From NCBI GenBank assembly GCA_022448525.1, contig JAKVCX010000006.1, positions 1-64,000 of the forward strand: a stretch of DNA of 64,000 bases. The letters are read 5' to 3'. A model generated the notes under the pieces. It had not been told where the DNA came from and did no database searches. It saw only the letters and a program-made list of their open reading frames with translations. This stretch comes from Tenacibaculum sp. Lineage in GTDB: Bacteria; Bacteroidota; Bacteroidia; Flavobacteriales; Flavobacteriaceae. This document shows, piece after piece, positions 35,055-43,423 of this stretch. Position 1 is the stretch's first letter. Each line of letters begins with the position of its first letter. The position numbers and the translations under genes are program-made.

Positions 35055-36943
35055 TGAGTATGCGTTTATTTGTTTTTATTTTTTTTACTGTTGCTTTTGT
35101 TTTTGGTCAAGAAAAAATTACTGAAAGAGATAGCATTATAAAAGAAGGTTTGAATGCTTATTACAAGCGAGATACAGCTAAACTAAAAGAATATACTGGA
35201 GCGGTTTATGATTTATATAAATCAACAAGCGATTCGGTTTTATTAGCTAAATATCATCAATACAAAGCCTTGTTCTTCAAAGTTACTTTTAAAACAGATA
35301 GCGCTTACTATCACTATTACACAGCTAAGAATATTTCAAAAAGTTTAAAGGATTCTGTTGAAGTTGGATTACGATATCTAGGTTTGGCAGGTTTACAAAG
35401 AGTAAATAAAGATTTAATCGGTAGCGAAGAAAGTTTGGTAGAATGTTTAAAACATTTAGAACCATTGCAAGGTGAAGACAATCCAGATATTTATATGTAT
35501 ACCAAAACAGCGTATAACATTTTAGGGTTGGTTTTTAGGGAGAGAAATGAGTATGAAAAATCATTGGATTACTACAAAAAAGCATTAGAGTTAAATGAGT
35601 TAATTGTTAATAAAATAAGAAAAGATCGAGGCTTTTTATATATCAATAATAACATTGCTGGCGCATACATGAATTTAGATGAGTATGACAAAGCCAAAGA
35701 GTATATTCAAAATGGATTATCATTTGAAAATGTAAAAGAAGAATACCCATTAAATTACGCATTGCTTCTAGAAAATTTAGCTGCATGTAATTTTAAGTTA
35801 AAAAAGTACGATGGTTTGTTAGCGCAATATAACGAAGCAAGAGATATTTATGTTGAACAGAAAAGTTGGGTGAACTTAAGTAATGTGTATTTAAATATTG
35901 CACGTTATTATCAGAAAAAAGGAGAAGTTTTAAAGGCAAGGAAATTTGCTTTAGAAGGATTAAAAAACTCAAGAAAAACTAATAACAATAGGTTTGTATT
36001 AGAAAGTCTAAGTGAGTTATCTGAAATATCAAATAATCGAGATGCTAAAAAGTATTTAGGAGAATACATTGAACTTTCTGATAGTCTTCAAAAAGCAGAA
36101 AGAGATATAAAAAACCAATTTGCTAGAATTAGTTTTGAAACCGAAAAGAAAGAAAAAGAAAATGCAATGTTAACCGCGGAAAATCAATCTAAAGAATTAG
36201 AGATTTTAGCACAGAAGCAACAAAAAACTTGGGGTTGGTTTTTAGCAATTTTTAGTTTATTAGGTTTAGGAATAAGCATTCTATTTTTCAATTTAAAGAA
36301 AAGAAAAGCAGCTTTCGTAGCCGAGCTGGAAAAAGTTAGAGTTGCGAATAACGAACGCGACAGAATTGCTCAAGAATTACATGACGGTATTTTAGGAAGA
36401 TTATTTGGAACTCGATTTGGTTTAGGGTTTTTACCTGTAGGAGGAGGAAAAGAAGAAGAAGAAAAATATGGTCAACTATTAGATGAACTTCAAGATATTG
36501 AAAAGGAAATTCGTGAGGTATCACATAAATTGAGTTATACGCCAAGTAGTTCTTCAGAGAATTTCAATGCGGTAATTAACGAGCTTATCAAGGAAAAAAC
36601 TACTATTGCCGAATTAAACTACAAAATTGATATCGCCAAAGAAATCAATTGGGATGTTATCCAAAAAGATATAAAAACAGATATTTATCGAATCCTTCAA
36701 GAAGCTTTACAAAATATTATTAAACATGCGAAAGCAAGTTCTATTTCAGTAGCGATAAAAGAATTGGAAAATAAGTTAACACTAGAAATTGAAGACAATG
36801 GTGTTGGTTTTAATACTGATGAAAATGCAGTAGGTATTGGTTTTAAAAACATGGAAACACGTGTTAAAAAACTAAAAGGAATTTTCGGAGTACAAAGCTC
36901 AAAAGGAAAGGGAACAAATATTTTAGTTCAAATTCCTATTTGA
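35054..36943 (+). CDS. TPR-containing sensor histidine kinase 1 (HisKA_3 type)
   Basis: 629 residues. A signal peptide (RLFVFIFFTVAFVFG) leads to an extracytoplasmic region with about six TPR-like repeats (for example NILGLVFRERNEYEKSLDYYKKALELN). A coiled coil and one transmembrane helix (TWGWFLAIFSLLGLGISILFF) precede the HisKA_3 motif ERDRIAQELHDGILGRLFG, with the phospho-acceptor in ELHDG, and a NarL-type ATPase (LQEALQNIIKHAKA, IEDNGVGF, GIGFKNMETRV). No response regulator adjoins it. It is a paralogue of the 38563 kinase; the regulator at 40406 could serve both. Confidence 0.9.
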   Translation: MSMRLFVFIFFTVAFVFGQEKITERDSIIKEGLNAYYKRDTAKLKEYTGAVYDLYKSTSDSVLLAKYHQYKALFFKVTFKTDSAYYHYYTAKNISKSLKDSVEVGLRYLGLAGLQRVNKDLIGSEESLVECLKHLEPLQGEDNPDIYMYTKTAYNILGLVFRERNEYEKSLDYYKKALELNELIVNKIRKDRGFLYINNNIAGAYMNLDEYDKAKEYIQNGLSFENVKEEYPLNYALLLENLAACNFKLKKYDGLLAQYNEARDIYVEQKSWVNLSNVYLNIARYYQKKGEVLKARKFALEGLKNSRKTNNNRFVLESLSELSEISNNRDAKKYLGEYIELSDSLQKAERDIKNQFARISFETEKKEKENAMLTAENQSKELEILAQKQQKTWGWFLAIFSLLGLGISILFFNLKKRKAAFVAELEKVRVANNERDRIAQELHDGILGRLFGTRFGLGFLPVGGGKEEEEKYGQLLDELQDIEKEIREVSHKLSYTPSSSSENFNAVINELIKEKTTIAELNYKIDIAKEINWDVIQKDIKTDIYRILQEALQNIIKHAKASSISVAIKELENKLTLEIEDNGVGFNTDENAVGIGFKNMETRVKKLKGIFGVQSSKGKGTNILVQIPI

Positions 36944-36967
36944 TTCTGAATTTATTTCAGGATAAAT

Positions 36968-38130
36968 AGATTGCTTCAATTCACTACGTTTCACTCGCAA
37001 TGACGAATTGTTGCGTCATTACGAGGAGGTAACGAAGAAGTAATCTTTTTGTTGAATAGCACTGATTTAGTTCTCTCTATAAAGATTGCTTCATTTCACT
37101 CTGTTCCGTTCGCAATGACGAATTGTTACGTCATTACTAGGAAGTATGACGAAGTAATCTTTTATTTCGTATCAAAAACCCAGTTTTTAGATAAATCACT
37201 CCATTCAGGATTCGCTATATTTATTAAATCTTCTTTTCTTTTTCTATTTCCTGATTTTAGTTGCTTTTCTCTAACAATAGCATCATTTATTGAATCAAAT
37301 TCTTCAAGATAAACTAACTTATTACAATTGTATTTAAAAGTAAACCCTTTAAATACTTTTGTCTTATGCTGGAGAATTCTTTTCTCAATATCACTGGTAA
37401 CCCCAATATAAGTTACAGTATTATTTTTATTGGTAAGAAAATATACATAGCTCTTTTTCATGAAGATAAATATATATAATTTCCGTCATTACGAGTAGAA
37501 ACGACGACGTAATCACTAACTATCAATTGAAAGATTGCTTCACTTCACTCTGTTCCGTTCGCAATGACGAATTGTTGCGTCATTACGAGGAGGCAACTAC
37601 GAAGTAATCACTAACTATCAATTGAAAGATTGCTTCACTACACTATGTTTCATTCGCAATGACGAATTGTTACGTCATTACGAGTAGAAACAACGAAGTA
37701 ATCTGTTCGTTGAATAGTTTTGATTTAGTTTTCTAAATAAAGATTGCTTCACTTCACTATGTTTCGTTCGCAATGACGAATTGTTGCGTCATTACGAGGA
37801 GGCAACTACGAAGTAATCACTAACTATCAATTGAAAGATTGCTTCACTTCACTATGTTTCGTTCGCAATGACGAATTGTTACGTCATTACGAGGAAGAAT
37901 GACGAAGTAATCTGTTTGTTGAATAGTTTTGATTTAGTTCTCTTTATAAATATTGCTTCACTACACTATGTTTCGTTCGCAATGACGAATTGTTGTGTCA
38001 TTACGAGGAAGAATGACGAAGTAATCTCTCGTTTTGAATATACAGATTGCCTCATTTCATTCGCAATGACGTTTCATTATGTCATTACGAAGTTGGACTA
38101 AATTTATTTTGGTAACAAGACGAAGTAATT
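36968..38130. repeat. Array of about eight 78-bp intergenic repeats
   Basis: Each unit begins AGATTGCTTCAC, has TTCGTTCGCAATGACGAATTG, then TGTTGCGTCATTACGAGGA and ends ACGAAGTAATC. The ends are imperfect inverted repeats. Full copies start near 36968, 37082, 37531, 37626, 37741, 37836, 37950 and 38043; a half copy lies at 37483-37514. Two spacer types alternate (one with ACTAACTATCAATTG, one with TTGAATAGTTTTGATTTAG), indicating duplication of larger blocks. Short frames through the array are not genes. Confidence 0.9.
37162..37461 (-). CDS. Solo GIY-YIG endonuclease-domain protein
   Basis: 99 residues, a single GIY-YIG domain. The motif halves are SYVYFLTNKNN and TYIGVTSDIEKRILQHK; the catalytic Arg/Glu-type residues follow in EKRILQHK and IVREKQLKSGNRKRKEDLI. 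It sits inside the repeat array, its stop 1 bp after one repeat copy and its start 22 bp from a half copy. Solo GIY-YIG genes are common in Bacteroidota; a link to the surrounding repeats is inference. Confidence 0.9.
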   Translation of the reverse strand: MKKSYVYFLTNKNNTVTYIGVTSDIEKRILQHKTKVFKGFTFKYNCNKLVYLEEFDSINDAIVREKQLKSGNRKRKEDLINIANPEWSDLSKNWVFDTK

Positions 38131-38342
38131 TATTCGTTGAATAATTTTAAAGATAACATTTACCCCAAAACCTCACATTTACCAACAAAATGAAAGGAAT
38201 TTTGTTGAAAGTGGTTTAGCAAATGCTAAAAAATGTTTAAAATTTCCTTTAACCGTAGTAAATATTGTGATATTAAATTAAAATGTTTAATTTCAGACTT
38301 CGATTTGCATAAACAATCACAACAACAAAAATTTTACAGATT

Positions 38343-38492
38343 ATGAAAAAAATTACTTACATCCAAAAAACAGAAACAGCTAAATTTCCAAGTGGAGATG
38401 ATAACGGCGGTGGAGGAATGACTACCGGTGGTGGAAGTACTGGTGGAGACGGAGGAGGAAGTGGATCAAGTGGAGGTGGAGATAGAACCTAA
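38343..38492 (+). CDS. 49-residue Gly/Ser-rich peptide upstream of kinase 2
   Basis: Reads MKKITYIQKTETAKFPSGDD, then about 27 residues made mostly of Gly with Ser, Thr and Asp (GGGG, TTGGG, TGGDGGG, GSGSSGGG), ending DRT. No signal peptide and no Cys. It has an ATG start, a stop and a downstream hairpin of its own. Gly content is far above its neighbours. It could be a secreted or modified peptide with a short leader, or a substrate sensed by the next-door kinase; no modification enzyme is nearby. Confidence 0.55.
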   Translation: MKKITYIQKTETAKFPSGDDNGGGGMTTGGGSTGGDGGGSGSSGGGDRT

Positions 38493-38524
38493 AATTTGAG
38501 TCAAACTTTTAATTTGATAGTTTA

Positions 38525-38555
38525 AAACCATTATTTTTGAGGAATAATGGTTTTT
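38525..38555 (+). terminator. Hairpin between peptide and kinase 2
   Basis: AAACCATTATT/AATAATGGTTT stem followed by five T, directly before the kinase start. It may end the peptide transcript or attenuate the kinase. Confidence 0.65.
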
Positions 38556-38562
38556 GTGTTAT

Positions 38563-40413
38563 ATGAACAAACGAATATACTTTCTACTTATTTTTTTTAC
38601 TATTTTAAATCTAAAAGGCCAGGAAGATTTAATTGAGTTCAACAAAGACGAAATAATTCAAGAAGGACGCAGAGCTTTCTTTAGTAAGAATTTACCTGAA
38701 CTTATTAAAATAACTAATAAGATAAATAGCTTATATCTTATAGGGAATGATTCGACTTTGTTAGCGAAAGTGTTTCATTTTAGAGCACTGCAGAATAAAT
38801 TGACTTATTCAAATGATAGTGCATTCTATAACTATCAAAAGTCAACTAAAGTTTCAAAACTAATTAACGACTCTCTAGCTGTAGGTAGACGATTATTGAG
38901 TATGGCTGTTTTACAAAGAAATGCTAAAGATTATTTAGGAAGTGAAATTAGTTCTATAGAGGCTTTAAAATATTTGGAATCAATAAAATCTCACGTTTAT
39001 TTAGAAAGTCTCTATAATAATTTAGGTTTAGTATCTAAAGAACTTGACAAAGACAAGGAGGCTATAAAATATTACAAATTAGCATATTCTGTTAGCGTTT
39101 TAATCAAGAATAAAGCAAGGCAAGAGCTCGGTAATCTCAGAGTTTATAATAATTTAGGACTACTTCATCAAAAAAGAGACGAGCACAAGAAAGCTATAGA
39201 GTACTTTTCAAAAGGATTGAAATTTGATAGTTTAAAAATAAAATATCCTTTACAGTATGCATTATTGTTGGAGAATATAACTTTTAGTCAGTTTGAGTTA
39301 GGTCAAAATGATAATATTTTAAATAGATATGAAGAGGTAATATCAATAAGAGGAAAACATAAAGAGGAATATGAACTAGCTACTACTCATATAAATATTT
39401 GTAATTATTATAAAAGAAAACGAGATTTTAATAGGGCGACATTTCATGCAAATGAGGCATTTAAATATGCAAGGAAAACTCATAATAATGATAGATGGTT
39501 AGCTGCTTTAGAAAATTTATCATATTTAAAAGAAGGAGAGGAATCTAGGAGATATTTAAAAGATTATATTGTATTAAATGATAGCTTAATTCAACAGGAG
39601 CGTCAGTTAAAAAATCAGTTTGCTAAAATCCGATACGAAACGGATAAAAAAGAAAAAGAAAACGAAGAACTTAAATTAGAAAACGAAAAAACACAAGCAG
39701 AAGCAGAAGCACAAAAGCAACGTGCCACTATTGGTTTGCTGTTATCAGGTATTAGTATCATGTTTTTACTATCAAGTATTTCGTTTTTTAGGTTCAGAAG
39801 GAAAAAGTTGCTGTTTTTAGCACAGTTACAAAAAGTAGAGGCTCGAGAAGAAGAACGTAGGCAAATAGCAAAATCATTACACGATGAGGTAGCTGGTGAT
39901 TTACGTTTGCTACACAGAAAATTAGAAAAATCACAATTAGTAGAGGAAGCTCAAAAGTTAGAATTGGTAAAAGACAATGTTCGAAATTTATCACATCAGT
40001 TAAGTAGTGTAAGTTTTGAAGAAGTTCCGTTTAGAGATCAAATTTTAAATTTAGTAAGTGATTATTTTTCTCCTCAATTTATAATTAAAGTAAACGGATT
40101 AAAAGAAATCGATTGGTCGGAAGCGAATAAATCGATTAAAAGAATGTTATACTTAAGTTTACGAGAATGTATTCAAAATTGTCAAAAATATGCCGATGCT
40201 TCTAAAATGACGATTAGTTTCTCAATAAACAAAAAAACTGTATTTTTGGATGTAGTAGACAATGGTAAAGGTTTCGATACCACTACGCAGAAAAAGGGAA
40301 TTGGACTATTAAACTTACAAGAACGTGTTCAGGAATTAAACGGAACATTAACTATTGAAAGTGAGGTAGGAAAAGGAACTCATATAATCATCCAAACACC
40401 ACTAAATGCCTGA
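38563..40413 (+). CDS. TPR-containing sensor histidine kinase 2 (HisKA_3 type)
   Basis: 616 residues from ATG at 38563; the frame can begin at TTG 38554 but this lies at the end of the hairpin. Signal peptide RIYFLLIFFTILNLKG, TPR-like repeats (NNLGLVSKELDKDKEAIKYYKLAYS; NNLGLLHQKRDEHKKAIEYFSKGL), a Glu/Lys coiled coil, one membrane helix, HisKA_3 motif RRQIAKSLHDEVAGDLRLLH and ATPase boxes LRECIQNCQKYAD, VDNGKGF and GIGLLNLQERV. It shares domain order and much sequence with the 35054 kinase. The stop overlaps the regulator gene by 8 bp. Confidence 0.9.
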   Translation: MNKRIYFLLIFFTILNLKGQEDLIEFNKDEIIQEGRRAFFSKNLPELIKITNKINSLYLIGNDSTLLAKVFHFRALQNKLTYSNDSAFYNYQKSTKVSKLINDSLAVGRRLLSMAVLQRNAKDYLGSEISSIEALKYLESIKSHVYLESLYNNLGLVSKELDKDKEAIKYYKLAYSVSVLIKNKARQELGNLRVYNNLGLLHQKRDEHKKAIEYFSKGLKFDSLKIKYPLQYALLLENITFSQFELGQNDNILNRYEEVISIRGKHKEEYELATTHINICNYYKRKRDFNRATFHANEAFKYARKTHNNDRWLAALENLSYLKEGEESRRYLKDYIVLNDSLIQQERQLKNQFAKIRYETDKKEKENEELKLENEKTQAEAEAQKQRATIGLLLSGISIMFLLSSISFFRFRRKKLLFLAQLQKVEAREEERRQIAKSLHDEVAGDLRLLHRKLEKSQLVEEAQKLELVKDNVRNLSHQLSSVSFEEVPFRDQILNLVSDYFSPQFIIKVNGLKEIDWSEANKSIKRMLYLSLRECIQNCQKYADASKMTISFSINKKTVFLDVVDNGKGFDTTTQKKGIGLLNLQERVQELNGTLTIESEVGKGTHIIIQTPLNA

Positions 40414-41083
40414 AAAAATTAAAATCTTAATTGCTGATGACCATCAGTTAATCATAGAAGGTATCCTTTCTTATATTAAAGATATTGACAATCTTGATAT
40501 AGAAACGACGAATTCTTGTGATGATGCGTACGCAAAAATTAAGGTTGCCCTTACTGAAACTCCTTTTCAAATTTTGTTTACCGACTTAAGTTTCGATAAT
40601 GCAAATGAGAATTCACGAATAGATAGTGGAGAGAATTTAATTAAAACAATTAAGCAAGAAGATATTCCAATTAAAGTTGGAGTAATTACAGGTCATTCTG
40701 AAACAAACAGAGTTTTTAATGTTATTCAGAATTTAAATCCGAATGCTTATTTATTAAAAGGAAAATGTAATACAGCTGAGTTAACTTTTGCTATTGAAAA
40801 AATGTTAGCTGGTGAGGTTTATTACACACACGAAATCCACCAAAAATTATTAAAGCGTGCTTTAATAGATATTCAAATGGATGATGTGGCTATTCAAATA
40901 TTGAAAGAGCTTCCTAAACATCCAAAAATTAGTAACCTAGAAGGAATTATTACTAAGGACGATGGAAGTTTACTTAAAATACGTTCGATAGAAAACAAAT
41001 TAGCTAAATTAAGAACTGATCTTCAAGCTAATAATAATACAGATTTGGTTTTAAAAGCAAAGGAATTAGGAATTTTAGACTAG
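40406..41083 (+). CDS. Response regulator with receiver domain and divergent C-terminal domain
   Basis: 225 residues. The receiver has the acidic pair Asp11/Asp12 (ADDHQL), phospho-acceptor Asp60 (LFTDLSFD) and Lys118 (YLLKGK). The receiver contains an unusual insert after the phospho-site (NANENSRIDSGENL). The C-terminus (AIQILKELPKHPKISNLEGIITKDDGSLLKIRSIENKLAKLRTDL) occupies the place of a LuxR-type HTH but lacks its usual GLSNKEIA motif. It is the partner of kinase 2 and possibly of kinase 1. Seven promoters with a common element start just downstream. Confidence 0.85.
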   Translation: MPEKIKILIADDHQLIIEGILSYIKDIDNLDIETTNSCDDAYAKIKVALTETPFQILFTDLSFDNANENSRIDSGENLIKTIKQEDIPIKVGVITGHSETNRVFNVIQNLNPNAYLLKGKCNTAELTFAIEKMLAGEVYYTHEIHQKLLKRALIDIQMDDVAIQILKELPKHPKISNLEGIITKDDGSLLKIRSIENKLAKLRTDLQANNNTDLVLKAKELGILD

Positions 41084-41086
41084 TTT

Positions 41087-41153
41087 TTGCGGAAAACCAC
41101 ATTTTACTTTGCAGTTATCCCTTTTATAGAACTAAACAACTGTTATACCTTTG
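41087..41153 (+). promoter_or_regulatory. Response element and promoter, orphan unit A
   Basis: Two half sites (TTGCGGAAAACCAC and TTGCAGTTATCCC) 22 bp apart, then 24 bp to the -7 box TACCTTTG (41146-41153). It starts 4 bp after the response regulator stop. The transcript would run about 100 nt to a hairpin; no convincing frame is seen in it. Confidence 0.7.
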
Positions 41154-41223
41154 TAGTGCTTACATAACATAAACAAATTCTTTAGGGAAGAATTACTGAA
41201 AAAAAGTAAAAGAAAGACAAGAG

Positions 41224-41259
41224 ACCTCTTAAATGTAAAAGTTTAAGAGGTTCTTTTTT
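41224..41259 (+). terminator. Terminator of orphan unit A
   Basis: ACCTCTTAAA/TTTAAGAGGT stem followed by six T. Confidence 0.8.
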
Positions 41260-41276
41260 ATCCATATATTTTAGTA

Positions 41277-41343
41277 TTGCAGAAACCCACATTTTTTACT
41301 GCGGAAAATCCTTTTAGAGAAAATGAACAAACAAATACATTTG
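41277..41343 (+). promoter_or_regulatory. Response element and promoter, orphan unit B
   Basis: Half sites TTGCAGAAACCCAC and TGCGGAAAATCC, 22 bp apart, 24 bp to -7 box TACATTTG (41336-41343). The leader has AGGGGGAACGAATTAC, similar to AGGGAAGAATTAC in unit A. Confidence 0.7.
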
Positions 41344-41409
41344 CAGCAATCAACCGAGTAATTCAATTTTAGGGGGAACGAATTACTTCAACAGAGATTA
41401 ATTTAACAT

Positions 41410-41447
41410 GAACCTTTTAAACTTTTGTTTAGAAGGTTCTTTTTTTA
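41410..41447 (+). terminator. Terminator of orphan unit B
   Basis: GAACCTTTTAAAC paired with GTTTAGAAGGTTC, then a T run. Confidence 0.75.
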
Positions 41448-41463
41448 CCTGATTTTTAAGGTT

Positions 41464-41530
41464 TTGCATAAATCCACATTTTAAATTGCGGAAATCCCCT
41501 TTAGTAAATTGTGACCTTGCAATATATTTG
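41464..41530 (+). promoter_or_regulatory. Response element and promoter, orphan unit C
   Basis: Half sites TTGCATAAATCCAC and TTGCGGAAATCCCC, 22 bp apart, 24 bp from ATCCC to -7 box TATATTTG (41523-41530). The leader carries AGGGGATTATATGG, very like the peptide cassettes, but the frame from this ATG stops after three codons, inside the terminator. Confidence 0.7.
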
Positions 41531-41585
41531 TATCAGTGATCATCCGCGGAAACAAAAAGGGTGAAAACATTTTAGGGGATTATAT

Positions 41586-41619
41586 GGCCTTCTAGGAATT
41601 TTTTTTCTAGAAGGTTTTT
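41586..41619 (+). terminator. Terminator of orphan unit C
   Basis: CCTTCTAG/CTAGAAGG stem and seven T. Confidence 0.8.
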
Positions 41620-41654
41620 TTATGGAATTAGTTTTTTGTGAAAGGACCTTAATA

Positions 41655-41684
41655 GTGTTTACCGAGAATTTTACTGTGTTTATC
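41655..41684 (+). promoter_or_regulatory. Candidate LytTR binding site upstream of the 41751 operon
   Basis: Direct repeats GTGTTTACC and GTGTTTATC start 21 bp apart, the spacing expected for a LytTR dimer. The operon ends with a LytTR regulator gene. Confidence 0.5.
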
Positions 41685-41750
41685 TAAAAAAGTTTATTGT
41701 ATTGTTTTTCCAATGTTCTTTTGAAATGTAAATTTTTAAATTTGAACATT

Positions 41751-42401
41751 ATGAAAACGAAACATTTAATTGTAATTTTTGGTTTATTACTATTTCAATC
41801 ATGTATTGTTAAATCTTTAAATCCATTTTATACCCAAGATGTTGTCCAGTTCTCAGAAGATTTTGTGGGCGAATGGAGAGATAACAATAATGATAGTTGG
41901 AAAATAGTTCCAACAAAAAAGGAATATGAACGACAGAAACAAAAAGAAGGAGAGTTATCTAAAGAAGATAAAGCCTTTTTTGAAACCTATAAAAACTCCT
42001 ACTTGGTTGAATATTCCGATAACGCAAAGACTTCTTATTTTATAGCAACACCGTTTAAAATAAATAATCAATTCTTTTTAGACTTTATTCCTTATAGTAA
42101 TGATGGAAAAGGCGTAAACTCTTTATTGCAAATTCACAATGTATATGCACATTCATTAGTAAAGCTTGATGTATTAAATTCAAGTAAAATCAGTATTAAA
42201 TGGTTTGATGAAAAACGTCTGAAAAAGTTATTTGATGAGCGTAGAATAAAAATTAAACATGAGAAGATTGGTGTTATGAAAGAAGATATTTTATTAACAG
42301 CTAGCTCAAAAGAGTTACTTCAGTTTCTAAAAAAATATATGGCTTCTGATGCAGCCAAAAAGTGGGAGACAGAAACCAAGTTTACATTAAATAAGAGTTA
42401 A
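41751..42401 (+). CDS. Lipoprotein of unknown function in LytS/LytTR operon
   Basis: 216 residues from ATG at 41751 (MKTKHLIVIFGLLLFQSC), giving a clear lipobox; an upstream ATG would bury the signal. The mature protein begins IVKSLNPFYTQDVVQFSEDFVGEWRDNNNDSWKIVP, a strand-rich domain that may bind a ligand. Its stop overlaps the kinase start by 1 bp, so it is probably an accessory envelope component of the signalling system. No family was recognised. Confidence 0.75.
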   Translation: MKTKHLIVIFGLLLFQSCIVKSLNPFYTQDVVQFSEDFVGEWRDNNNDSWKIVPTKKEYERQKQKEGELSKEDKAFFETYKNSYLVEYSDNAKTSYFIATPFKINNQFFLDFIPYSNDGKGVNSLLQIHNVYAHSLVKLDVLNSSKISIKWFDEKRLKKLFDERRIKIKHEKIGVMKEDILLTASSKELLQFLKKYMASDAAKKWETETKFTLNKS

Positions 42402-43423
42402 TGAATTTGTATTCAAAGAGTTTTCATAGAAACAATCACAATGGAATGCTATTTAATAGTGTGTTATGGTTGTTTCTTTTTGTTGTTTTGTTGTTTGTTT
42501 TCTCTGATTTCCCAATAGAGCAAATAGATCTTATTTACACAATTAGCTATTTGGTTACTTTAGTTGTTCCTGTTGTTTTATCCATATATTATTTAATTCC
42601 AAGATATTTAAAAGAAGGAAAGAATCTGGTTTTCATAATTCTATTAACAGCTAATATTTTATTTTTTTATGGAATAAATTTCTTGTTTCATAATAAGCTT
42701 ATCGATTTTTTATTTCCAGAGTTTTACTTTGTTTCATATGTAGATGATTTTACATCGTTATTCGTTTTTTTAGGTGTGATTTTGTTTGCTGTATCAGCGA
42801 AACTTTTGGAAGATTGGTTGTATTTAAATCAGAAAGAAAAAACGATGTTACAATTGGAGTTAACAGCATTAAAAAATCAAATTAATCCACATTTTTTATT
42901 CAATGCATTAAATGTTTTATACTCTCTGTCCATTAACAAAAAAGAAGAAACAACAACAGCAATTTTAAATTTATCTGATATTTTGCGTTATGTGATTTAT
43001 GAAGCTACAGATAAAAAGATTTCTATTCAAAAAGAAGTTGAGTTAATAAAAAGTTATATAGATTTTGAGAAGAAACGTAATATTTCTGATGCCCGAATCG
43101 AATTCAATTGTAAAATTGAAAAGGAGATGAATATATATCCAATGATTTTATTACCACTTATAGAAAATGCTTTTAAACATGGATTAAAAAGTGGTGTTGA
43201 AAACCCATACATTGAAATGGATTTGTCAACACAAGAAAATCAACTATTGTTCACCATAGAGAATAATTATTTGCCGATGACAAAAGAAGATGATCATTTT
43301 TCTGGAGTTGGTTTAGAGAATGTAAAAAAGCAATTAGAGATTTTGTATACGAATAATTACAATTTTACTACGAGTTCTGGAAAAGAGATCTATACAACAA
43401 CCTTAAGTATTACTAATTTATAA
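42401..43423 (+). CDS. LytS-type sensor histidine kinase
   Basis: 340 residues. Four hydrophobic helices lie within residues 15-135, then the His_kinase domain with QINPHFLFNALNVLYSLS (phospho-acceptor His) and ATPase sequence ILLPLIENAFKHGLKSGVENP and FSGVGLENVKKQLEILY. There is no large periplasmic domain, so a membrane-borne or lipophilic signal, or the upstream lipoprotein, may be sensed. It overlaps its neighbours by 1 bp on both sides. Confidence 0.92.
   Translation: MNLYSKSFHRNNHNGMLFNSVLWLFLFVVLLFVFSDFPIEQIDLIYTISYLVTLVVPVVLSIYYLIPRYLKEGKNLVFIILLTANILFFYGINFLFHNKLIDFLFPEFYFVSYVDDFTSLFVFLGVILFAVSAKLLEDWLYLNQKEKTMLQLELTALKNQINPHFLFNALNVLYSLSINKKEETTTAILNLSDILRYVIYEATDKKISIQKEVELIKSYIDFEKKRNISDARIEFNCKIEKEMNIYPMILLPLIENAFKHGLKSGVENPYIEMDLSTQENQLLFTIENNYLPMTKEDDHFSGVGLENVKKQLEILYTNNYNFTTSSGKEIYTTTLSITNL

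Noticed and set aside
37868..38101. 77-codon frame through the repeat array
   Set aside because: It is a translation of consecutive repeats with internal repetition of the same peptide; frames at 37049 and 26901 are of the same kind.
36968..38130. CRISPR array
   Set aside because: Repeats are about 78 bp and imperfect, spacers recur in only two types, and no cas genes are near.
38343..38492. Lanthipeptide precursor
   Set aside because: The Gly/Ser/Thr core lacks Cys and no cyclase, dehydratase or dedicated exporter is nearby, so only an unassigned peptide is reported.
41179..41245. 33-codon peptide frame in orphan unit A
   Set aside because: No ATG, GTG or TTG start; only a CTG-initiated Lys-rich frame that does not match the peptide family and runs into the terminator.
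41409..41453. Short frame MNLLNFCLEGSFFT in unit B
   Set aside because: It lies wholly within the terminator hairpin and has no counterpart in units A or C.
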